Below, piece by piece: positions 1 to 5,240 of a DNA stretch of 5,240 nucleotides. The stretch is taken from positions 1-5,240 of the forward strand of contig CAMLLE010000276.1 in NCBI GenBank assembly GCA_946480555.1, given 5' to 3'. Below the pieces are notes generated by a model that searched no databases, was not told the origin of the DNA, and saw only the letters and a list, made by a program, of their open reading frames with translations. The translations under genes were made by a program, and so were the position numbers. The DNA comes from an uncultured Verrucomicrobia subdivision 3 bacterium. Lineage in GTDB: Bacteria > Verrucomicrobiota > Verrucomicrobiae > Limisphaerales > CAMLLE01. Numbering within the stretch: the first letter of the stretch is position 1; the number at the start of each line of letters is the position of its first letter.

Positions 1-1266
1 GTCGCCTTCCTCGATCACCTTCGCGCCGCATTTGGTCAGCTCGGTGCGCAGCGCGACGACGCGTTCGCATTCCTGAACGCGCAGCCGGCCCAGGTCGGTG
101 AAAACCACCGGCTCCGGCTCGAGCGGCGCCAACGCAATCGCGGTCATGATGCTGTCGCCCAAGTCAAGCTTGCGCGAAATCAACGGTGAGCCGCGGCCAG
201 CCGCCGGAAACTGCTCGTCGATCTGCCATCGGGTGGCTGGCCATTGGCAAACGCCAACCAGCGAATGCGTGTCGCACATACCGCGCAGCCATCGTCCAGC
301 ATCGGCATCAAAACGCGCGACGATCCCTGGCATTTGCTGCCACCATTTGAAGTAAGGCGACGCGCTGTTCAAAACGTCATTCAGCGCCTGGTGAATCTCT
401 GGATGCTTCGCCGCGCTGGCCAGGACCGCCGCCAGACGTTCTTCCTCCTCCTGCGTGCGTTCGAAAATCGGATGCGGACAAATCCAGGCAGCGCCCCAGA
501 AATAACTCCCGCTGCTCGCATCCGGTTCAATCTGAAACTTCCCGCCACGATGGGGAAACGCTTCGATCAACTTTGAAGTCATCACCACGTAAGGTGATTC
601 CTCCGCGTTCTCCCCAACAATCTCAACATTCCAATTCCCAATCTTCGCGCACAGCAACAGCGCCGATGCGAACTGCGAACTCTGCACAATGCTCACCTGG
701 CACGAGCGCCTCAGATCCGGAGTGCTTGGAACTTGGAACTTGGAACTTGGAACTTCTCCCTGTCCCCAAATCTTCACTGGCAACCTGTCATTCCCCTGCT
801 CCGACTCGACGCGATATCCGAGTTCGCGCAGCGCCTTGAACAGCGCCGCCTGCGGACGTTCGTGCATGCGGGGAACGCCGTGCAATCGATAAACGCCTCG
901 GCCGAGACAAAGAAATGCGGCAAGAAAACGCGCCGCCGTCCCGGCGTTGCCAACAAACAACTCCATCGCCTGCGTGTCGCTTCCGCCCGGCGGAATTTCG
1001 CCGCCCTTGCCGTAAACCGTGATCGTGCGATTGCAGTCCTCGTTCGGATCCGCCTGCACATCGACCATGAAACCGAGTTCCTGCAGGCACTCGACCATGA
1101 TCTGCGTGTCCTCGCTCCAGAGCGCGCCTTCGAGCGTGACTTCGCCCTGTGCCAGCGCGGCGAGGATCAAGGCGCGGTTCGTGATGCTCTTGGAACCCGG
1201 CACGGTAATTTCGGCGTGAACCGGCTCTTGGAGCGGAACGATTTCGATGAGATCGGGAAGCGGCAT
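1..1266 (-). CDS. aroA: 3-phosphoshikimate 1-carboxyvinyltransferase (EPSP synthase), 3' end cut by window edge
   Basis: EPSP synthase transfers the enolpyruvyl group of PEP to shikimate-3-phosphate in the cytoplasmic shikimate pathway. The frame is open for 422 codons from ATG at 1266 and runs off the left edge, so the C-terminus is missing. Visible family motifs: VPGSKSITNRA with K26 (E. coli K22), GNAGTAAR at 106-113 (N94/G96 region), PRMHERP at 132-138 (R124), VQSSQF at 194-199 (S169/S170/Q171), DASSGSYF at 249-256, GDSIMT with D371 (catalytic D313) and LRVQECER at 395-402 (E341 and R344 kept, K340 replaced by Q398). Oddities: about 18 extra residues before VQSSQF, encoded by a heptamer repeat; a shortened stretch after it; and about 50 extra residues between DASSGSYF and GDSIMT. 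The in-frame ATG at 1317 was not chosen because it would make the CACGGATGAA repeat coding. The chosen start has no clear ribosome binding site. The family call is secure; activity is likely but not proven. Confidence 0.93.
   Translation of the reverse strand, partial: MPLPDLIEIVPLQEPVHAEITVPGSKSITNRALILAALAQGEVTLEGALWSEDTQIMVECLQELGFMVDVQADPNEDCNRTITVYGKGGEIPPGGSDTQAMELFVGNAGTAARFLAAFLCLGRGVYRLHGVPRMHERPQAALFKALRELGYRVESEQGNDRLPVKIWGQGEVPSSKFQVPSTPDLRRSCQVSIVQSSQFASALLLCAKIGNWNVEIVGENAEESPYVVMTSKLIEAFPHRGGKFQIEPDASSGSYFWGAAWICPHPIFERTQEEEERLAAVLASAAKHPEIHQALNDVLNSASPYFKWWQQMPGIVARFDADAGRWLRGMCDTHSLVGVCQWPATRWQIDEQFPAAGRGSPLISRKLDLGDSIMTAIALAPLEPEPVVFTDLGRLRVQECERVVALRTELTKCGAKVIEEGD
725..755. 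repeat. Heptamer tandem repeat (GGAACTT)4 inside aroA
   Basis: Four exact copies of GGAACTT occupy 728-755, preceded by a partial copy (CTT, 725-727). The minus strand therefore reads as repeated AAGTTCC. Because 7 is not a multiple of 3, successive units are read in different frames, giving the aroA residues EVPSSKFQVPS (171-181). The reading frame stays open on both sides. Confidence 0.95.
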
Positions 1267-1269
1267 TTT

Positions 1270-1447
1270 TTCAACCACGGATGAACACGGATGAACACAG
1301 ATTCGCAGTGCGGCCATCGGTTCGCCTCAAGGCTAAGGTCGAATCAAGGCCAACGTGAATTTGGAATCCCGGCGCTGGAAAAATCTCGCAGCTCCGATCG
1401 GCAAAACCTCGGGTTGATCCGTGTGAATCCGTGTTCATCTGTGGTTA
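1270..1447. repeat. Inverted repeat pair of CACGGATGAA-type units filling the tyrA-aroA spacer
   Basis: The left arm (about 1273-1302) and the right arm (about 1416-1445, opposite orientation) match at about 26 of 30 positions by hand alignment. Each arm is itself three units of a 10-bp motif related to CACGGATGAA. The arms enclose about 113 bp with no coding signature. The left arm starts about 6 bp upstream of the aroA ATG and the right arm ends 2 bp from the tyrA stop codon, so the element fills the whole spacer. Transcribed from tyrA into aroA, it could fold into a long imperfect stem with a large loop. I infer a dispersed, possibly mobile, non-autonomous repeat; no transposase is present. 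Confidence 0.85.
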
Positions 1448-1449
1448 AG

Positions 1450-2334
1450 TCATTCCGGTGAAGCCGACGCGCAGGCCGCGCACCAGGCGTCGCGGCGTTG
1501 CTTGGCCTGTTCAAAAAAATTCTGCAGCGCTTCGGTGTTGGATGACTCCAAGGCGCGCTGCACTTTCTCCAGTTCCTTTACATAAGCCGCAATCGCCCGG
1601 CTCAGTTGCGGCGCGTTGGCCAAGGCGATGTCGCGCCACATTTCCGGCGAACCCGAAGCGACGCGCGTCGTGTCGCGAAAACCAGTCGCGCACAGCTTCG
1701 TCTGTTCCTTGGGCAGCTTGGGATTCAAAACCAGGTTCGCCAGCACGGCGGCGGTGAGATGCGGAAGGTGACTCGAACGGCTGACCAGTTCGTCATGCAC
1801 TTTCGGATCGAGGCGCAGCACGCGGCTGCCGAGGGTTTCCCAGAATTGCTCAACCCGAGCCAGCGCGGTGGCGTTCGAGTTTTTTGTCGGTGTCACGACG
1901 CAGACGGCGTTCTGAAACAAATCAGCGCGCGCGGCCAGCACACCCGTTTTTTCACTGCCGGCCATGGGATGGCTTGCGACGAAGTGCGCACCCGCTTTTC
2001 GGATCACGCCGCAGACATCGCGCACAACACTGCGCTTCACGCTGCCCACGTCGGTGACGATTGCCCCGCGTTTGAGCGCAGGCAAAAGCTGTTTCGCCAG
2101 ATCGCGCATTTGCGCCAGCGGCGTGCAGAGAATCACGAGATCGGCATTTGAAACGGCGGCGAGCAGATCCGTCGTGGCGTAATCCGTGGCGCCGGCCTTT
2201 TCGCAATCGGCGATGCTCGATTCGCGGCGCACGAATCCGGCGACTTCCGCAGCCATGCGACGTTGCCGCGCAGCGAGCCCGATCGAGCCGCCGAGCAATC
2301 CCACGCCAACAATTGTAATCTTCCGAAAACGCAC
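1450..2334 (-). CDS. tyrA: Prephenate/arogenate dehydrogenase (TyrA family)
   Basis: TyrA oxidatively decarboxylates prephenate or arogenate towards tyrosine in the cytoplasm. The 294-residue protein is a single-domain TyrA with no chorismate mutase or ACT domain. The N-terminal Rossmann fold shows VGVGLLGGS at 9-17; ILCTPL at 68-73 and TDVGSVK at 94-100 follow. The catalytic region has SHPMAGSEKTG at 121-131 (H122 matches the family's catalytic His), then SHLPHLTAAVL at 188-198 and GFRDTTRVA at 218-226, which carries the substrate-binding Arg. The second beta strand ends in GFVRRES (33-39) with no acidic residue, which suggests NADP rather than NAD. The start is GTG at 2334: the first in-frame upstream stop is at 2383-2385 with no ATG between, and no clear ribosome binding site is visible. 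It lies 53 bp downstream of the SIMPL gene and upstream of aroA, fitting an aromatic amino acid cluster. Whether the substrate is prephenate or arogenate cannot be decided here. Confidence 0.93.
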   Translation of the reverse strand: MRFRKITIVGVGLLGGSIGLAARQRRMAAEVAGFVRRESSIADCEKAGATDYATTDLLAAVSNADLVILCTPLAQMRDLAKQLLPALKRGAIVTDVGSVKRSVVRDVCGVIRKAGAHFVASHPMAGSEKTGVLAARADLFQNAVCVVTPTKNSNATALARVEQFWETLGSRVLRLDPKVHDELVSRSSHLPHLTAAVLANLVLNPKLPKEQTKLCATGFRDTTRVASGSPEMWRDIALANAPQLSRAIAAYVKELEKVQRALESSNTEALQNFFEQAKQRRDAWCAACASASPE

Positions 2335-2387
2335 CGCGCGAGAATAGGAAAGCGCCCGGGCGGATGGAAGATGAAAGGCGTTTCAAA

Positions 2388-3179
2388 TCAATGCGCTTGC
2401 TTCGGCTGCACGGAATATTCCACTGCCACGTGTGCGGTGTAGATCAGTTCACCCAGCGAAGAACCGGCGGGATCCACATCCAATCCCGCAACCGGAACAC
2501 CCGCAGCTTCGGTCATGCTCGTGCCGCGCTTGTACGCCAGGTTGCTGTACGCACCGTAGTTTCCCGCCTCGTTCAGGGCGGCGACCTGGCCGGGACGAAA
2601 CGAAACCGCCGTCAGTTCCACGCCAAACTGCTTTTCGTAAAGCGCCTTCTTCGCCGCCGCGTTTTCGCAGGCCTGCTGAAGCGCCTTCTCTTTCAACGAT
2701 TCCTTGTCCGCGTATTCGTGCTCCACGCCGGCAAACTGCACTTCAGCCCATTGATCCACCAGGCCGGCCACCGCGTAAAATTCCTTTTCGTCCTGCACCG
2801 TCACGCGCAGCGAATTCTCCACGCGATAGGATTTCGCCTTCTCGCCGAACATGCCGTATTTGGGCGTGGACGAGAACTTCGACGTCTGGATGCGGTCCGC
2901 CGGGAGATCCCGCTTGCGCAACTGCTCGGCAATGCGGGCACGCACGTCCTGGTTGTTGCGCAGCGAGTCCTGGAGCGATTTGCTGTCGGTGACCACCTTG
3001 AGCGTGACCACGGCGCGCTGGGCGGGCACCCGCAATTCCGCTTCGCCTGTGATGCTCGTGAGCTTGGGAACATTCCGCAGGTACGCCGCGATTTCCGACG
3101 GCGTTCCTTTGATTTCCGGTTCGGCAGCAGCGCTGAACGTGAGCAGCATGGTCGCGGCAATGGTTGTGAGCTTTTGCAT
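2388..3179 (-). CDS. Exported SIMPL-domain (DUF541) protein
   Basis: This is a member of the SIMPL/DUF541 family of secreted or periplasmic proteins, some of which are linked to oxidative-stress defence or outer-surface functions; the biochemical role is unknown. From ATG at 3179 the protein has 263 residues, close to the family's usual length. It begins with a short signal peptide (positively charged MQK, hydrophobic core at 5-16, probable cleavage after AAA at 17-19). The SIMPL pattern follows: ITGEAELRVPAQRAVVTLKV (43-62), a conserved KSLQDSLRNN helix, RIQTSKF (97-102), YRVENSLRVTV (119-128), an Ala-rich helix at 168-180, and a final beta strand YTAHVAVEYSV (248-257). The open frame extends upstream to 3275, but 3179 is preferred because it gives the signal peptide and is preceded by AAAGGA at 3184-3189. 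I see no catalytic motif and no lipobox cysteine. Confidence 0.9.
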   Translation of the reverse strand: MQKLTTIAATMLLTFSAAAEPEIKGTPSEIAAYLRNVPKLTSITGEAELRVPAQRAVVTLKVVTDSKSLQDSLRNNQDVRARIAEQLRKRDLPADRIQTSKFSSTPKYGMFGEKAKSYRVENSLRVTVQDEKEFYAVAGLVDQWAEVQFAGVEHEYADKESLKEKALQQACENAAAKKALYEKQFGVELTAVSFRPGQVAALNEAGNYGAYSNLAYKRGTSMTEAAGVPVAGLDVDPAGSSLGELIYTAHVAVEYSVQPKQAH

Positions 3180-3183
3180 AAAT

Positions 3184-3189
3184 TCCTTT
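3184..3189 (-). promoter_or_regulatory. Ribosome binding site that fixes the SIMPL gene start
   Basis: On the minus strand AAAGGA lies 4 nt before the ATG at 3179. It supports this start over longer in-frame options reaching to 3275. Confidence 0.6.
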
Positions 3190-3197
3190 CTGGTTTT

Positions 3198-3214
3198 CGC
3201 GCGTGAATCGCGCG
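3198..3214 (-). other. Perfect 6-bp GC hairpin in the SIMPL 5' leader
   Basis: CGCGCG and its inverted copy (3198-3203 and 3209-3214) flank a 5-nt loop. On the minus-strand transcript the stem ends 18 nt before the start codon, just upstream of the ribosome binding site. It is followed by AAAA, not by a T-tract, so it is not an ordinary terminator in this direction. A role in mRNA stability or translation is possible but unproven. Confidence 0.4.
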
Positions 3215-3261
3215 GGCCAATGCTTGCAGGAACGAATGACGATTCAAAGGCGAAATCGGAC

Positions 3262-3280
3262 GCCTGGCATCGCACCAGGC
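3262..3280 (-). terminator. Possible weak hairpin downstream of the oxidoreductase gene
   Basis: GCCTGG (3275-3280 read on the minus strand) pairs with CCAGGC (3262-3267), with a possible extra U-G pair closing a 5-nt loop. It starts 8 nt after the oxidoreductase stop codon. No run of T follows, so it would be a poor intrinsic terminator; it may be only a 3'-end stabilising hairpin. Confidence 0.3.
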
Positions 3281-3288
3281 ATGGTCGG

Positions 3289-4341
3289 TCAACCCACCTT
3301 CACTCTCACACCGCCGTTCATTGCAGATTGCCAGCAGGCGTCCAGCACTTGCTGGGTTCGCAAAGCCCACATCGGCCATTCGGAATTCAACTGGCCTGAC
3401 ATGACCTGAGCCGAGAAGTTGCGGAACATCCGCGCGTCCTGCGCCAGCGGCGAGTCTCCAGCAACCGATCGCACCGGAATCGACTCTTGATTGAGCTCCA
3501 CGAGCGGCCCGGCGTCGCTGAGCGGATGCACGAAATCCGAGATGCGCAGCGAGCCTTTCTTTCCGCTGACCTGCAGCCACTGTTGTTTCTCTGTCAGGAA
3601 CGAACAGAAAAAGCCAGCCGAGGTTTCGTCATCGAAGACAAGTTCACCGGAGAAATCCGTCGGCGCCGGGCCGGGGCTGATGGTGCTGCCGCGTTGCGAA
3701 AGAATCTGGCCGGACACTTCTCGCGGCATCCGCCAGTGCATCGTCCAAAGCGCGAACCGGATGCAATACCAACCGAGATCGCCGAGGCAGCCCGTGGGCT
3801 CGAGCTCGCTATGGATCCGGATGTTGTCGCGAAAGAAATCCTCCACGGCCCGAAACGCGAACATCGACGAAATGCGTTTCACCTCGCCCACACTGCGCTG
3901 ATCGTCGAGCCACTCGCGAACGCGTTGCATCCGCGGGTTGTGCATGAACATCACGCCATCCATCAATTGCACGCCGTGGCGGGCGCAGGCGGCGATCATC
4001 TCTCCAAGATCGCCGGCGGTGAGCGCGCAGGGCTTTTCGCACAGCACGTGCTTGCCTGCGGTGGCGGCCCGCAACACCCATTCCTTGCGAACGCCGGTGG
4101 GCAGCGGAATGTAAACCGCGTCCACCTCCGGCGATCGAATCAACGCTTCGTAACTGCCTAGCGCACGAGGCGAAATCTCAAACGGCATCGCGGCCTGGCA
4201 ACCGTCGATGAACGCCTGGCTGCGCGACGTATCCCGACTGGCCACGGCGGTCACCACCGAGTTGCCGCTTTCGCGCAAGGCCCGCCAGTTTTTCCGCGCG
4301 ATGCCCGCCGTGCCGAGAATTCCCCATCGGATTTTTTTCAT
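3289..4341 (-). CDS. Gfo/Idh/MocA-family NAD(P)-dependent oxidoreductase (dihydrodiol/xylose dehydrogenase-like)
   Basis: This cytoplasmic dehydrogenase is likely to act on a sugar or diol with NAD(P); the substrate cannot be named. From ATG at 4341 it has 350 residues, normal for the family. The N-terminal Rossmann fold starts at once (IRWGILGTAGIARKNW, 4-19), and the family's EKP cofactor-site motif is in HVLCEKPCALT (98-108). In the C-terminal domain GDLGWYCIRF (187-196) resembles the DLGIYCVQF stretch of mammalian dimeric dihydrodiol dehydrogenase, placing a likely catalytic Asp188/Tyr192 pair; many relatives have His in place of this Tyr. No signal peptide or twin-arginine motif is seen, unlike secreted glucose-fructose oxidoreductases. 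The frame is open upstream to 4461, but that part lies inside the chelatase gene in another frame, so 4341 is chosen. This start overlaps the chelatase stop by 4 bp (ATGA) and has GAAAGG at 4348-4353. Confidence 0.9.
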   Translation of the reverse strand: MKKIRWGILGTAGIARKNWRALRESGNSVVTAVASRDTSRSQAFIDGCQAAMPFEISPRALGSYEALIRSPEVDAVYIPLPTGVRKEWVLRAATAGKHVLCEKPCALTAGDLGEMIAACARHGVQLMDGVMFMHNPRMQRVREWLDDQRSVGEVKRISSMFAFRAVEDFFRDNIRIHSELEPTGCLGDLGWYCIRFALWTMHWRMPREVSGQILSQRGSTISPGPAPTDFSGELVFDDETSAGFFCSFLTEKQQWLQVSGKKGSLRISDFVHPLSDAGPLVELNQESIPVRSVAGDSPLAQDARMFRNFSAQVMSGQLNSEWPMWALRTQQVLDACWQSAMNGGVRVKVG

Positions 4342-5186
4342 GCTGAACCTTTCGCAAGTTCCTGGACGCGCTCCAAAATGACGTCGGCAACCAGTGGCTC
4401 CGTCCCCACGGCGGGCGCATACCAGACGAGTTTCCCCTTTTTCTCCGACGGATTTCGCCACGTCGGCTGGCCGGCGGCAAGACGTTCCCGAACGAGACGT
4501 TCCGGTTCGCCGAGCAGCATCGGTATGTCTTCGTTCGTGTGCATGCCGTCACTGATGAAGAATGGAACCACGACAATGTTCTTCGTCGTCGCGAGCGTGT
4601 AACTGGCATCGATCCGGGGCTCTTCTTCCATGAAGATGGAATGCACCGAAGCGTATTCGCCCAGCTTGCCAATCCGTTCCACCTGGCGGTCCACCGCTTT
4701 GCGCGATTCATCAGTCTGCGGCGTGCCGTGCGCGGCGAGAAAGAGCGAAATGTCTTTTGGCTTTGGCGCACGCGGGAACGGAAATTTCGCCACCACGTCT
4801 TTGGCGCGAGCCAGCAGCACGCCGGTCATGCTGTCGTGTGTTCCAATGGGGCGGCCGTAGCAAACCGTGCGGCCAGCGTCAGATCGAACTCGCGATCGAA
4901 AGTCATCGGTCAACGCGAATCCCAGCGCCTCCGGAATGACTTGCTCGCTGAAGTAGCCTTCGCTGATGAACAGCGGAACAATGAAGATGCGTGGACCGGA
5001 AACTGCGTTCAGAACGTCCGCCACTTTGGGTTCCTGCTTCCAAAAAGCTTCGCGCACTTCATGGAAGAGACGGCGCCGGCGCAGTTCGGCGGCGTGCTGA
5101 TACACGGGCTTTTCCGAGTCAACGTTCTTCGTCGAGCCATGCCCGACGAGAATCAATGCGGCATCGGAAAAGTCATTGTGTGGCAC
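4338..5186 (-). CDS. Two-domain sirohydrochlorin chelatase (CbiX/SirB family)
   Basis: The family inserts Co2+ or Fe2+ into sirohydrochlorin for cobalamin or siroheme synthesis. The 282-residue protein consists of two tandem copies of the CbiX fold. Each begins with the chelatase HG motif: LILVGHGST (H16) and LFLAAHGTP (H153). Each later carries a VPxFIS strand: VPLFISEGYFSEQVIP (70-85) and VPFFISDGMHTNEDIP (207-222). The second metal-site His is present only in the C-terminal copy (H216); the N-terminal copy has F79 at this place. The start is GTG at 5186; an in-frame stop lies 9 bp upstream (5196-5198) and no in-frame ATG fits, although no good ribosome binding site is visible. No other cobalamin or siroheme gene is seen in the window, so iron or cobalt use cannot be assigned. 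The C-terminal codons overlap the oxidoreductase start by 4 bp. Confidence 0.9.
   Translation of the reverse strand: MPHNDFSDAALILVGHGSTKNVDSEKPVYQHAAELRRRRLFHEVREAFWKQEPKVADVLNAVSGPRIFIVPLFISEGYFSEQVIPEALGFALTDDFRSRVRSDAGRTVCYGRPIGTHDSMTGVLLARAKDVVAKFPFPRAPKPKDISLFLAAHGTPQTDESRKAVDRQVERIGKLGEYASVHSIFMEEEPRIDASYTLATTKNIVVVPFFISDGMHTNEDIPMLLGEPERLVRERLAAGQPTWRNPSEKKGKLVWYAPAVGTEPLVADVILERVQELAKGSA
4348..4353 (-). promoter_or_regulatory. Ribosome binding site for the oxidoreductase, inside the chelatase 3' end
   Basis: GAAAGG on the minus strand sits 6 nt before the ATG at 4341 and within the last codons of the upstream gene. With the ATGA overlap it indicates translational coupling. Confidence 0.6.
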
Positions 5187-5240
5187 GCGCCATGGTTAAC
5201 GCAGGGCGCGAACCGGCGCAAGCGGGAGCGGAGCTGAATG

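Noticed and set aside
725..755. CRISPR-like array at the heptamer repeat
   Set aside because: The units are 7 bp, directly adjacent with no spacers, and lie inside a coding gene.
1606..2151. Plus-strand open frame (181 codons) opposite tyrA
   Set aside because: Shadow of tyrA; no domain or start signal supports it.
2353..2362. Palindrome CGCCCGGGCG upstream of tyrA as an operator
   Set aside because: It is a 10-bp GC-only palindrome of the kind expected by chance in this base composition, with no second copy or promoter around it.
2364..3206. Long plus-strand open frame (280 codons) opposite the SIMPL gene
   Set aside because: It is antisense to a well-supported gene with signal peptide and family motifs. 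Its translation is rich in Arg/His with no recognisable domain, typical of a GC-rich shadow frame.
3180..3275. Longer N-terminus for the SIMPL protein starting at 3275
   Set aside because: It would bury the signal peptide 32 residues in and make the hairpin and ribosome binding site coding; the 3179 start explains both.
4539..5237. Plus-strand open frame (232 codons) opposite the chelatase gene
   Set aside because: It is antisense to a clear two-domain CbiX protein and has no family resemblance of its own.
5196..5240. Possible 3' end of another minus-strand gene (14 codons then TAA at 5196-5198)
   Set aside because: The visible peptide is short and Pro/Ala/Arg-rich with no recognisable motif; it could equally be non-coding leader. 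The window edge prevents a decision.

Overview
The window is a densely coded, GC-rich bacterial stretch in which every credible gene lies on the minus strand, so transcription runs from the right edge to the left. In that order the genes are: a two-domain CbiX/SirB-type sirohydrochlorin chelatase (5186-4338), a Gfo/Idh/MocA-family NAD(P)-dependent oxidoreductase of the dihydrodiol/xylose dehydrogenase type (4341-3289), a secreted SIMPL/DUF541 protein (3179-2388), a TyrA-type prephenate/arogenate dehydrogenase (2334-1450), and an AroA EPSP synthase (1266 to beyond the left edge). I see no tRNA, rRNA, CRISPR array or transposase.

The best guess for the host is Verrucomicrobiota (Limisphaerales/Pedosphaera-like). 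Two pieces of sequence support this. One is a 10-bp-periodic repeat built on CACGGATGAA, present as an inverted pair between tyrA and aroA. The other is a heptamer tandem repeat (GGAACTT)n. I remember both as dispersed repeats in such genomes, but this is recollection and not a search result. The AroA subtype (LRVQECER in place of the usual LRVKExxR) also fits a divergent lineage.

Layout: 1-1266 holds aroA. 1267-1449 is a non-coding spacer filled almost edge to edge by the inverted repeat pair. 1450-2334 holds tyrA. 2335-2387 is a short spacer. 2388-3179 holds the SIMPL gene. 3180-3288 is a spacer with two small hairpins. 3289-5186 holds the oxidoreductase and chelatase genes, which overlap by 4 bp. 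5187-5240 is probably leader sequence or the end of another gene.

TyrA and AroA both belong to aromatic amino acid biosynthesis: AroA makes the chorismate precursor EPSP, and TyrA takes prephenate or arogenate towards tyrosine. The chelatase puts a metal into the sirohydrochlorin ring for siroheme or cobalamin; its coupling to an orphan sugar/diol-type dehydrogenase has no obvious pathway logic. The most notable signals are an in-frame insertion carrying the heptamer repeat inside aroA, the unusual architecture and active-site substitution of that AroA, and the repeat-bounded spacer that appears to have replaced the native aroA leader.
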